Source: Streptomyces sp. WAC06614 (GTDB lineage Bacteria > Actinomycetota > Actinomycetes > Streptomycetales > Streptomycetaceae). Taken from it: a stretch of DNA of 60,620 nt. The position numbers and the translations under genes are program-made. The stretch's first letter is position 1. Each line of letters starts with the position of its first letter. Shown one piece after another: positions 31,826 through 40,413 of the stretch. The stretch is taken from contig NZ_RPRY01000008.1 in assembly GCF_003949795.1 (NCBI RefSeq), forward strand, positions 1-60,620, in the 5' to 3' direction. The notes under the pieces were generated by a model. It did not search any database. It was not told where the DNA came from and saw only the letters and a program-made list of their open reading frames with translations.

Positions 31826-33508
31826 GTGACGCACGACCACGACCTGGTACTCCGCCCCACCGAGGCCCAGACGGCGGCCGCCCTGGCACCGCCGCCCGGA
31901 CGGACGGGCGGGGACCTGGTCGTGGAGACGCTGCGCGGCCTCGGCGCGACCACCGTCTTCGGCCTGCCCGGCCAGCACGCGCTGGCCCTGTTCGACGCCG
32001 TCGGCCGCTCCGACCTGCGCCTGGTCACCCTCCGGGTGGAGAACAACGCGGGTTTCGCGGCCGACGCCTACGGCCGTATCACCGGTGAGGCCGCGCCGCT
32101 GCTGCTGTCCACCGGGCCGGGCGCGCTGACCGCACTGCCCGCCCTCCAGGAGGCGGCCGCCGCCTCCGCGCCCGTGCTGGCCATCTCCTCCCAGGTGCCC
32201 GGCGCGGGCCTCGGCGGTGCCCGCCGCGGCCACCTGCACGAGCTGCGCGACCAGGCCGCCTCCTTCCGCGACGTGGTCAAGTCGGTCCACACCGCCCGGA
32301 CGCCGTCGCAGATCCCCTCGGCCGTCGCCGCGGCCTGGGAGTCGGCGCTCACCGCCCCGCACGGCCCGGTCTGGGTGGAGATCCCCGAGGACGTCCTGCG
32401 CGCGGAGACCCTGCTCCCGCAGGTCACCGGCGTGGACGCGACCCCGCACGAGCTCGTCCCGCGCCCGGAACTGACCGCGCTCGCCGCGCACTGGCTCCAG
32501 GGCGCGGCCCGCCCGGTGATCGTCGCGGGCGGCGGCGTGGTCCGCGCCGACGCCTCGGGCAAGCTCCGGCAGCTCGCCGAACGGCTGAGCGCCCCGGTGG
32601 TCACCACCTTCGGCGGCAAGGGCGCCTTCCCCTGGAACCACCCGCTGTCCCTCCAGTCCTGGCTGGAGGACCGCCACACGACCGACTTCCTGGAGGACGC
32701 CGACGTCCTGCTCGTCGTCGGCTCCGGCCTCGGCGAGCTCTCCTCGAACTACCACACCTTCCGCCCCACCGGCCGGGTGATCCAGATCGAGGCCGACCTC
32801 GGCAAGCTGGAGTCCAACCACCCCGCCCTCGGCATCCACGCCGACGCCCGGCTCGCCCTCCAGGCCCTGCTGGAGACCGTCGACGAGCGCCCCGACCCGG
32901 ACGCGCCCGCGCGCGTGGCCGGGCTCCTCGCCGCCGTCCGCGAGCGCATCGACGCCCAGGACCTCGCGCTGGAGCAGTCCCTGCTCAGGTCCGTCCGCAC
33001 GGCGCTGCCGCCGCGCTCCCCGTCCTTCTGGGACATGACGATCCTGGCCTACTGGGCCTGGTCCGCCTTCGACGCCCGGCACCCCAACACCCTGCACTCC
33101 GCCCAGGGCGCCGGCGGCCTCGGCTACGCCTTCCCCGCCGCCCTCGGCGCCTGCGTCGCCGAACCCGGCACCCCCGTCCTGGCCGTCTCCGGCGACGGCG
33201 GCGCCATGTACTCGATCGCCGAGCTGGCCACCGCCCGCCAGCACGACCTCGACGTCACCTGGCTGATCGTGGACGACGGCGGCTACGGCATCCTGCGCGA
33301 GTACGCCACCGGAGCCTTCGGCCGGGCCACCGCCACCGAGCTGGCCCGCCCCGACTTCACGGCCCTGGCCGCCTCGTTCGGCGTACCGGCCGCCACCACC
33401 ACGCCCGAGACCCTCGCCGCCGACCTCGAGGCCGCCCTCGCCACGCCCGGACCGTCCGTGCTGGTCCTGAACGCCACCCTCCGGATGTTCGCCCCCACCC
33501 ACCTCTGA
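31826..33508 (+). CDS. thiamine diphosphate-binding enzyme, acetolactate synthase-like
   Basis: A 560-aa three-domain ThDP enzyme (Pyr domain with FGLPGQHALALFDAVGRSDLRLVTLRVENNAGFAADAYGRITG, where the catalytic Glu of VENNAGF activates ThDP; middle domain; PP domain). The PP-domain motif is SGDGGAMYSIAEL...LIVDDGGYGILREY; the usual GDG-x-NN ends here with D-D in place of N-N, which is uncommon and may change metal binding. It is not a housekeeping IlvB, having no adjacent ilvN/ilvC. A GTG start has AGAAAGG upstream. The pairing with agmatinase and PucR suggests a role in handling an oxo-acid derived from a guanidino compound. Confidence 0.88.
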   Translation: MTHDHDLVLRPTEAQTAAALAPPPGRTGGDLVVETLRGLGATTVFGLPGQHALALFDAVGRSDLRLVTLRVENNAGFAADAYGRITGEAAPLLLSTGPGALTALPALQEAAAASAPVLAISSQVPGAGLGGARRGHLHELRDQAASFRDVVKSVHTARTPSQIPSAVAAAWESALTAPHGPVWVEIPEDVLRAETLLPQVTGVDATPHELVPRPELTALAAHWLQGAARPVIVAGGGVVRADASGKLRQLAERLSAPVVTTFGGKGAFPWNHPLSLQSWLEDRHTTDFLEDADVLLVVGSGLGELSSNYHTFRPTGRVIQIEADLGKLESNHPALGIHADARLALQALLETVDERPDPDAPARVAGLLAAVRERIDAQDLALEQSLLRSVRTALPPRSPSFWDMTILAYWAWSAFDARHPNTLHSAQGAGGLGYAFPAALGACVAEPGTPVLAVSGDGGAMYSIAELATARQHDLDVTWLIVDDGGYGILREYATGAFGRATATELARPDFTALAASFGVPAATTTPETLAADLEAALATPGPSVLVLNATLRMFAPTHL

Positions 33509-33525
33509 ACGGCACGCCCGTCCCA

Positions 33526-33550
33526 CCCGCCGCAGACTTGTTGCGGCGGG
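33526..33550. terminator. terminator after the ThDP-enzyme gene
   Basis: Perfect 9-bp stem CCCGCCGCA / TGCGGCGGG with a GACTTGT loop, 18 bp after the stop at 33508. Confidence 0.75.
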
Positions 33551-33611
33551 ATGAAATCCGCCGGTCGGCGCGTTGGGGCTGGCGGACGGGACGACGGACC
33601 GGGGAGGTCAG

Positions 33612-36600
33612 GTGGCGGCGGCGCAGACGGCCGACAGGACGCGGGGCTGGGCCAGGAGGCTCGCGGAATACACATGGCGCTACAAGCTCAACGTGCTGCT
33701 GGCGCTCGGCTCCTCGCTCGCGGGCATGGCCGTCATGGCCCTCGTACCGCTGGTCACCAAGGTGATCATCGACGACGTCATCGAGGACGGCACCCGCCCG
33801 ATGGCCCCGTGGGCGGGCCTGCTCATAGCCGCGGCCGTGCTCGTCTACGTCCTGACGTACATACGCCGCTACTACGGCGGCCGGCTCGCCCTCGACGTGC
33901 AGCACGACCTGCGCACCGACATGTACGCCACCCTCACCCGCCTCGACGGGCGCCGCCAGGACGAGCTGTCCACCGGCCAGGTCGTCGGCCGGGCCACCAG
34001 CGACCTGCAGCTCATCCAGGGCCTGCTGTTCATGCTGCCGATGACCATCGGGAACTTCCTGCTCTTCGGGATCTCCCTCGGCATCATGCTCTGGCTCTCC
34101 CCGCTGCTCACCCTCGTCGCCCTGCTGATGGCGCCCGCCCTGTGGTTCATCGCCCAGCGCAGCCGCGCCCGGCTCTTCCCCGCCACCTGGTACGCCCAGG
34201 GCCAGGCCGCCGCCGTCGCCACCGTCGTCGACGGGGCCGTGACCGGCGTCCGCGTGGTCAAGGGCTTCGGCCAGGAGGCCCAGGAGACCGGCAAGCTGCG
34301 CGAGGCCGGCCGGAAGCTGTTCGCCGGACGGCTGCGGACCATCCGGCTGAACTCCCGCTACACCCCCGCCCTCCAGGCCGTCCCGGCCCTCGCCCAGGTC
34401 GCCATGCTGGCCCTCGGCGGCTGGATGGCCACCGAAGGCCACATCACCCTCGGCACCTTCGTCGCCTTCTCCACCTACCTCGCCCAGCTCGTCGGCCCGG
34501 TCCGGATGCTCGCCATGGTCCTCACCGTCGGCCAGCAGGCCCGCGCCGGCGTCGAACGCGTCCTGGAACTCGTCGACACCGAGCCCGTGATCGAGGACGG
34601 CACCGAGGAACTGCCCGCCGACGCCCCCGCCACGGTCTCCTTCGAGGACGTCTCCTTCGGCTACGACCCCGACCGGCCCGTCCTCGACGGCTTCAGCCTC
34701 ACCGTCGCCCCCGGCGAGACCGTCGCCGTCGTCGGCGCCTCCGGCAGCGGCAAGTCCACCCTGTCGCTGCTGCTGCCCCGCTTCTACGACGCCACCCACG
34801 GCACCGTCCGCGTCGGCGGCCGGGACGTGCGCGAGCTGACCTTCGACTCGCTGCGGGCCGCGATCGGGCTCGTGCCCGAGGACTCCTTCCTCTTCTCCGA
34901 CTCCGTCCGCGCCAACATCGCCTACGGGCGCCCCGAGGCGACCGAGGCGGAGATCGAGGCCGCCGCCCGCGCCGCCCAGGCCCACGGCTTCGTCAGCGCC
35001 CTGCCCGCCGGGTACGACACCAAGGTCGGCGAGCACGGCCTGACCCTGTCCGGCGGCCAGCGCCAGCGCATCGCGCTCGCCCGGGCGATCCTCACCGACC
35101 CGCGGCTGCTCCTGCTCGACGACGCCACCTCCGCCGTCGACGCCCGCATCGAGCACGAGATCCACGAGGCCCTGCGCTCGGTCATGGCCGGGCGCACCAC
35201 CCTGCTCATCGCGCACCGCCGCTCCACCCTCGCCCTGGCCGACCGGATCGCCGTGCTCGACCGGGGCCGGCTCGCCGACCTCGGCACCTACGAGGAGCTG
35301 GAGGCCAGGTCCCCGCTGTTCCGGCGGCTGCTGACCGACCCCGACGCGCTGGCCGGCGGCTCGCCGCGGCTGCCCGAGCCGGACGCCAAGGTGCTCGCGG
35401 GCATGGAACGCGACCTCGCCCGGGACCTGGAGATCGAGGCCGAGATCGACTCCGAGCCGGTCAACGCCAAGCGCCGGGTCGTGGACGGCATCACCCCCGA
35501 GCTGTGGCGCCGCCAGGAGCGCGAGGACAGCGCCGCCGCCGCGGGCGCGCCCGCCGCGGCCTCCGGCGCACCCGGCGCCGGTCACTCCATGGCCGGCGCC
35601 GTCGCCGGCATGCCGGCCACGCCGGAACTGCTGGCCAAGGTCGCCGCCCTGCCGCCCGCCACCGACACCCCCGACGTGGACGAGGACCGGGCCGCCGCCG
35701 CCGAGGACAGCTACGGCCTGCGCCGGCTGCTGCGCGGCTTCTGGGCCCCCCTCGCGGTCAGCCTCGCCCTGGTCGCGGCCGACGCGGGCGCGGCCCTGCT
35801 GCTGCCCGTCCTGATCCGGCACGGCATCGACCAGGGCGTCCAGCAGGCCGCGCTGGGCGCCGTATGGGCGGCCGCCGGCCTGGCCCTGGCCGTGGTCGTC
35901 GCCCAGTGGGCCGCCCAGATCGCCGAGACACGGATGACCGGCCGGACCGGCGAGCGGGTGCTCTACGCCCTGCGCGTGAAGATCTTCGCCCAGCTCCAGC
36001 GGCTCGGCCTGGACTACTACGAGCGCGAACTCACCGGCAAGATCATGACCCGGATGACCACGGACGTGGACGCCCTGTCCACCTTCCTCCAGACCGGTCT
36101 GGTCACCGCCGTCGTCTCCGTCTTCACCTTCTTCGGGATCCTCGTCGCCCTGCTCGTGCTGGACGTGGAGCTGGCGCTCATCGTCTTCGCCGCCCTGCCG
36201 CTGCTGGTCGTCGGCACGATCGTGTTCCGCCGCAGGTCCGTCAAGGCGTACGAGCTGGCCCGCGACCGGGTCAGCATCGTCAACGCCGACCTCCAGGAGT
36301 CCGTGTCGGGCCTGCGCATCGTGCAGGCCTTCCGCCGCGAGCGCTCCGGCGCGGTCCGGTTCGCCGAGCGCAGCGACTCCTACCGGCAGGCCCGGGTACG
36401 CGGCCAGTGGCTGATATCCGTCTACTTCCCGTTCGTACAGCTGCTGTCCTCGGTCGCCGCCGCGGCCGTGCTGATCGTCGGCGCGGGCCGGGTCGAGGCC
36501 CAGACCCTGACCACCGGTGCCCTGGTGGCCTACCTGCTGTACATCGACCTGTTCTTCGCGCCCGTCCAGCAGCTCTCCCAGGTCTTCGACGGCTACCAGC

Positions 36601-37457
36601 AGGCCACGGTCTCGCTCGGCCGGATCCAGGACCTGCTGCGCGAGCCGACCGCCACCCCGCTGCCCGCCCGGCCCCGCGAGATCGGGGAGCTGCGCGGCGA
36701 GATCGCCTTCGAGGGCGTCCGGTTCGCCTACGGCACCGCCGAGGAGCGCGGCGAGAAGGGCGAGGCGCTCGCCGGGATCGACCTGCGGATACCGGCCGGC
36801 CAGACCGTCGCCTTCGTCGGCGAGACCGGGGCGGGCAAGTCCACCCTGGTCAAGATGGTCGCCCGGTTCTACGACCCCACGGCCGGCCGGGTCACCGCCG
36901 ACGGCGTCGACCTGCGCGAGCTGGACCTGACGGCCTACCGCCACCGGCTGGGCGTCGTCCCCCAGGAGTCGTACCTCTTCCCGGGGACCGTGCGCGACGC
37001 CATCGCCTACGGGCGGCCCGGCGCGACGGACGCCGAGGTGGAGGCGGCCGCCAAGGCGGTCGGCGCGCACGACATGATCGCCACCCTGGACGGCGGCTAC
37101 CTGCACACCGTGGCCGAGCGGGGCCGCAACCTCTCCGCCGGCCAGCGCCAGCTCATCGCCCTGGCCCGGGCCGAACTCGTCGACCCCGACGTCCTGCTGC
37201 TCGACGAGGCCACCGCGGCCCTGGACCTGGCCACCGAGGCGCAGGTCAACCAGGCCACCGACCGGCTGGCGGGCCGCCGCACCACCCTGGTGGTGGCCCA
37301 CCGGCTGACCACGGCGGCCCGGGCCGACCGGGTCGTGGTCATGGACCGCGGCCGGGTCCTGGAGGACGGCACCCACGGCGAACTGCTGGCCCGCGGCGGC
37401 CGGTACGCCGAGCTGTGGCGGACCTTCGTCGGTGAGGACGAGCGGGCGGTGGCCTGA
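33612..37457 (+). CDS. fused two-half ABC exporter (TMD-NBD-TMD-NBD)
   Basis: A 1281-aa polypeptide made of two complete ABCB-type half transporters. First half: TM helices to ~residue 310, NBD with Walker A GASGSGKST, signature LSGGQRQRIAL and Walker B LLLLDDATSA (Asp-Asp instead of the Asp-Glu of an active site). A Pro/Ala-rich linker (~residues 590-700) joins it to the second half, with Walker A GETGAGKST, signature LSAGQRQLIAL and Walker B VLLLDEATAA. One degenerate and one consensus site is a usual heterodimer pattern, here fused. The GTG at 33612 has GGGGAGG upstream. The substrate is unknown (lipid or drug export). Confidence 0.94.
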   Translation: MAAAQTADRTRGWARRLAEYTWRYKLNVLLALGSSLAGMAVMALVPLVTKVIIDDVIEDGTRPMAPWAGLLIAAAVLVYVLTYIRRYYGGRLALDVQHDLRTDMYATLTRLDGRRQDELSTGQVVGRATSDLQLIQGLLFMLPMTIGNFLLFGISLGIMLWLSPLLTLVALLMAPALWFIAQRSRARLFPATWYAQGQAAAVATVVDGAVTGVRVVKGFGQEAQETGKLREAGRKLFAGRLRTIRLNSRYTPALQAVPALAQVAMLALGGWMATEGHITLGTFVAFSTYLAQLVGPVRMLAMVLTVGQQARAGVERVLELVDTEPVIEDGTEELPADAPATVSFEDVSFGYDPDRPVLDGFSLTVAPGETVAVVGASGSGKSTLSLLLPRFYDATHGTVRVGGRDVRELTFDSLRAAIGLVPEDSFLFSDSVRANIAYGRPEATEAEIEAAARAAQAHGFVSALPAGYDTKVGEHGLTLSGGQRQRIALARAILTDPRLLLLDDATSAVDARIEHEIHEALRSVMAGRTTLLIAHRRSTLALADRIAVLDRGRLADLGTYEELEARSPLFRRLLTDPDALAGGSPRLPEPDAKVLAGMERDLARDLEIEAEIDSEPVNAKRRVVDGITPELWRRQEREDSAAAAGAPAAASGAPGAGHSMAGAVAGMPATPELLAKVAALPPATDTPDVDEDRAAAAEDSYGLRRLLRGFWAPLAVSLALVAADAGAALLLPVLIRHGIDQGVQQAALGAVWAAAGLALAVVVAQWAAQIAETRMTGRTGERVLYALRVKIFAQLQRLGLDYYERELTGKIMTRMTTDVDALSTFLQTGLVTAVVSVFTFFGILVALLVLDVELALIVFAALPLLVVGTIVFRRRSVKAYELARDRVSIVNADLQESVSGLRIVQAFRRERSGAVRFAERSDSYRQARVRGQWLISVYFPFVQLLSSVAAAAVLIVGAGRVEAQTLTTGALVAYLLYIDLFFAPVQQLSQVFDGYQQATVSLGRIQDLLREPTATPLPARPREIGELRGEIAFEGVRFAYGTAEERGEKGEALAGIDLRIPAGQTVAFVGETGAGKSTLVKMVARFYDPTAGRVTADGVDLRELDLTAYRHRLGVVPQESYLFPGTVRDAIAYGRPGATDAEVEAAAKAVGAHDMIATLDGGYLHTVAERGRNLSAGQRQLIALARAELVDPDVLLLDEATAALDLATEAQVNQATDRLAGRRTTLVVAHRLTTAARADRVVVMDRGRVLEDGTHGELLARGGRYAELWRTFVGEDERAVA

Positions 37458-37469
37458 GGCCACCGCCCG
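37443..37469. terminator. hairpin with the ABC transporter stop codon as its loop
   Basis: Perfect 12-bp stem CGGGCGGTGGCC / GGCCACCGCCCG; the 3-nt loop is the TGA stop codon of the transporter gene (37455-37457). Confidence 0.8.
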
Positions 37470-37552
37470 GGCGGGGCCCGGCGGCCCGAGAGGCGGCCGG
37501 CTCCCGCTTCGGGCGCGGCGGCCGGCGCCCGGCCTCGGGTCCGGCGCCGGGC

Positions 37553-39802
37553 TCAGCCGAGGGTGGCGAGGGTCTCGCGGACCTTCTGGGCGAGGGCGGG
37601 CGGCAGCGCGCCGTAGCCGACCTGGTCGGCCGCTTTGCTGCCGGCACTGCCCGCGTCGCCCGACACGACGGAGGCGAGGAAGGGGCGCGAGCGGGCCAGA
37701 CCGGCGCCGTCGTTGCCGCGGTCGCACAGCACGGCGTACCCGAGCTGGACGATCGGATAGGCCCCGGCAGCCTTGGTGGTGAAGTCCGGGTCCACGGCAA
37801 GATCCGCTCCGGTGCCGGAGATCCGGGCCGTGGCCAAGGCCGCGGTGGCCGACTCCGTGCCGACGGTGACCGGCTCGGGTGCGCCGGTGGCCAGCCGGAC
37901 GGTGGTCAGGCCCGAGGCCTCGCCGCCGAGCCGGGTGAACGAGACGGCCCCGGCGGTCTGCTTGACCGCCTGGGCCACGAGCGCGCTCGACACGCCCTGC
38001 CCCCCGCCGACGGCCGCCAGTGAGGACTGCGGGAGGGTGCCCCAGCCGGTGGGCGAGACCTTCGAGAGGTACTGGGTGAAAGCCAGCGTCGTGGCGGACT
38101 CGTCGGTCGGGGTCACCACCTGGATCGCCGTGTCGGGCAGCAGCCGGCCCCGGTTGGTGGCGGCGATCTCCGGGTGGTTCCAGCGGGTGACCTGGCCCCG
38201 GAAGATCCGGGCGAGCGTGGGCGCGTCCAGGGTGAGCAAGTCCACGCCCGGCAGGTTGACGACGACGGCCACCGGCATCACGCCGAGCGGCAGGTGGACC
38301 GGCTTCCCACCGGGGCAGCGGGCGGCGGCGGCCCCGGCCTGGGGCTGCGTCAGGGTCCGGTCGACCACGGCGAAGTCGGCGGAGCCCTCCTTGAACTGCT
38401 GGATCCCGGCGCCGGAACCGGTGGGCGCGTAGGCCGGCCGGGTGCCGGGGCAGGCCGCCTGGTAGTCGGCGATCCAGCGGTCCATGGCCGGCTTGAGGGC
38501 ACTGGCCCCGGCGGAGGTGAGGGCCCCGTCGGGTCCGCAGGCCGGGGCGGTCGCGCCGGAGCCCGCTCCCTGGGAGCCCGCGGCGGAGCCGTGGCTCCCC
38601 TTGTCGTCGTCCCGCAGGCCCTGCCAGGCCGCGACCCCTCCGGCCGCGAGCGCCACCACGACCGCCACGGCCACCATGGCCCTGATCCGCCGCCCCCGCT
38701 GCGGCGCCCCGGTCTCCGGCTTCGACGGGGCGGGGTCGTCGTCCCCGGACCGTACGGGTACGGAGCCCGGGCCCGGATCCTGGTCCCGGCCCTGGGCAGG
38801 CGGCTCCGCCGGCTCCGTCGTGAGCGTGGGCGGGGGTCCGAAGACGCCCTCGGGCGCCACGGACACGCCGACCGGCACCTCCGGCGCGGCGGGAGCCGGG
38901 GGAGCCGGAGGAGGCGGGGAAGCCGCGGGAGCCGGGGGCGCGGGGGCGTCGGCCCCGTCGGCCCCGTCGGCCGCTGACAAGCTGGCGGCCAGGAAGGTCA
39001 TCAGGTCGGGGACGGTCGGGCGGTCCGCCGGGTTCTTGGACAGGCACGGTCCGACCAGCGGGAGCAGCGCCGGGGGCAGGCCCGCCAGATCCGGGTCCTC
39101 GTGGACGACCCGGTAGCCCACCGCGTGGGGGTGGGCGCCGTCGAACGGACCATGACCGGTGGCCGCGTGGACCAGGACCGAGCCGAGGGCGAACACGTCC
39201 GCGGCCGGGCCGACCTCGGCCCGGAGAAACTGCTCCGGCGCCATGAACGGCGGCGTGCCGACCACCACCCCGGTCCCGGTCAGCGCCGTCGCGTCGGAGC
39301 CGTCCACGGCCCGCGCGATCCCGAAGTCGATGACCCGGGGCCCGTCCTGCGCGAGCAGGACGTTGCCGGGCTTGAGGTCCCGGTGCACCAGCTCCACCCG
39401 GTGGATGTCCCGCAGCGCCTCCACCAGCCCGGCCGCCAGCCGCCACACCTCGGCCACCGGCAACGGGCCCCGCTCGTGGACCCGTTCGGCCAGGGAGGAC
39501 CCCGCCACGAACAAGGTGGCCAGCCAGGGCGCCGCCGCGTCGGCGTCGGCGTCCACCACCGGCGCGGTGAACGCCCCGCTGACCTGCCGGGCGGCCTCCA
39601 CCTCGCGGCGGAAGCGCTGCCGGAACGTGGGGTCCTCCGCCAGCTCGGGCCGGATGACCTTCACGGCGACCTGCCGCCCGGACAGCGACCGCGCGCGGTA
39701 GACCACGCCCATCCCGCCGGCGCCGAGCCTGCCCTCCAGCCGGTAACGGCCGACCGTCCGCGGATCCCCGTCCCGCAGCGTCACGTTCCCAACCCCCGCC
39801 AT
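37553..39802 (-). CDS. Ser/Thr protein kinase fused to a PstS-like extracellular binding domain
   Basis: A 749-aa membrane receptor kinase. The kinase domain (residues ~20-270) has the Gly loop GAGGMG at 27-32, the catalytic Lys at 48, the HRDLKPGN loop starting at 140, DFG at 159-161 and APEQ. A proline/alanine-rich linker (~275-400) leads to a single TM helix (RIRAMVAVAVVVALAAGGVAAWQG, ~residues 405-430). The outer ~310 residues are a periplasmic-binding-protein fold of the PstS class: TGSGAGIQQFKEGSADFAVVDR and LARIFRGQVTRWNHPEIAATNRGRLLPDTAIQVVTPTDESATTLAFTQYL follow PstS closely. Sensing of phosphate or another anion outside the cell is inferred. The start at 39802 could instead be a nearby GTG. 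Confidence 0.92.
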   Translation of the reverse strand: MAGVGNVTLRDGDPRTVGRYRLEGRLGAGGMGVVYRARSLSGRQVAVKVIRPELAEDPTFRQRFRREVEAARQVSGAFTAPVVDADADAAAPWLATLFVAGSSLAERVHERGPLPVAEVWRLAAGLVEALRDIHRVELVHRDLKPGNVLLAQDGPRVIDFGIARAVDGSDATALTGTGVVVGTPPFMAPEQFLRAEVGPAADVFALGSVLVHAATGHGPFDGAHPHAVGYRVVHEDPDLAGLPPALLPLVGPCLSKNPADRPTVPDLMTFLAASLSAADGADGADAPAPPAPAASPPPPAPPAPAAPEVPVGVSVAPEGVFGPPPTLTTEPAEPPAQGRDQDPGPGSVPVRSGDDDPAPSKPETGAPQRGRRIRAMVAVAVVVALAAGGVAAWQGLRDDDKGSHGSAAGSQGAGSGATAPACGPDGALTSAGASALKPAMDRWIADYQAACPGTRPAYAPTGSGAGIQQFKEGSADFAVVDRTLTQPQAGAAAARCPGGKPVHLPLGVMPVAVVVNLPGVDLLTLDAPTLARIFRGQVTRWNHPEIAATNRGRLLPDTAIQVVTPTDESATTLAFTQYLSKVSPTGWGTLPQSSLAAVGGGQGVSSALVAQAVKQTAGAVSFTRLGGEASGLTTVRLATGAPEPVTVGTESATAALATARISGTGADLAVDPDFTTKAAGAYPIVQLGYAVLCDRGNDGAGLARSRPFLASVVSGDAGSAGSKAADQVGYGALPPALAQKVRETLATLG

Positions 39803-39882
39803 CCCGCCCCCGACGTACGGACCGGGATCAGCGTAGCCCCGGCGATCTCCTTGCGCTGCGCAACCTTCTCCCCGGCTCGGGC

Positions 39883-39915
39883 GTCGTACGGACGTACGCA
39901 CGTAGTACGTACGAC
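39883..39915. promoter_or_regulatory. TACG-rich dyad between the kinase and secreted-protein genes
   Basis: GTCGTACG (39883-39890) and CGTACGAC (39908-39915) form an 8-bp inverted repeat around a 17-bp spacer that itself carries ACGTACG and CACGTA. It sits in the divergent promoter region of the kinase and the small secreted protein. Confidence 0.45.
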
Positions 39916-39930
39916 CTATCGGGGGGAATC

Positions 39931-40329
39931 GTGTTCCAGCCAACGGGAAGGGCGGGCCGTTCCGTCGTCGCCCTGGGGGTGTTCGCGGCCGGACTGGGCC
40001 TGGCCGCCGCCGGCCTCGCCGCACCCCGCGCCGAGGCGGCCACCCGCGGCTGCCGGGGCGAACTCGCCCACACCCTGGCCCTTCCCGACGGCGAGATGCG
40101 CATCTACCGCACCCGCACCCAGGCCTGCGCCGTCACCGTCTCGCACCACCCCGGCACCCGGGACCACCTGGCCGTCAGCATCCAGCCGCGCGGCGGGGTC
40201 CCGGTGCGGGAGGCGGGCCGGTTCACCCACTTCGCCGGACCCGTCACCGTGCACACGGTCAGCCGCTGCGTCTACGCGCGCGGCGAGATCGGCCGCGAGG
40301 CGGTCGCCTCCGGCTGGATCCTGTGCTGA
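39931..40329 (+). CDS. small secreted protein with four cysteines, function unknown
   Basis: A 132-aa protein with a clear Sec signal peptide (basic start, VVALGVFAAGLGLAAAGLA, cleavage after AEA near residue 36). The mature part has only four Cys (one near its start, two internal, one as the last residue), enough for two disulfides. Its sequence is otherwise beta-like. The GTG at 39931 is preceded by GGGGGG. It is divergent from the PstS-like receptor kinase, sharing its promoter region. I do not recognise the family, and a ligand or cell-envelope role is only a thought. Confidence 0.75.
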   Translation: MFQPTGRAGRSVVALGVFAAGLGLAAAGLAAPRAEAATRGCRGELAHTLALPDGEMRIYRTRTQACAVTVSHHPGTRDHLAVSIQPRGGVPVREAGRFTHFAGPVTVHTVSRCVYARGEIGREAVASGWILC

Positions 40330-40413
40330 CACTGCGGCCCAACCAGGTCTGTTCACCGCCCTGTTGATCCCGCTAGGTTCACCGCGACCGCAGTGAACTC
40401 AAGGGGAGGGTGA

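Noticed and set aside
33357..39446. A 2029-codon open frame on the minus strand across the ABC exporter and kinase region
   Set aside because: Low-complexity Arg/Gly/Pro/Val sequence that antiparallels strongly supported genes; produced by GC bias.
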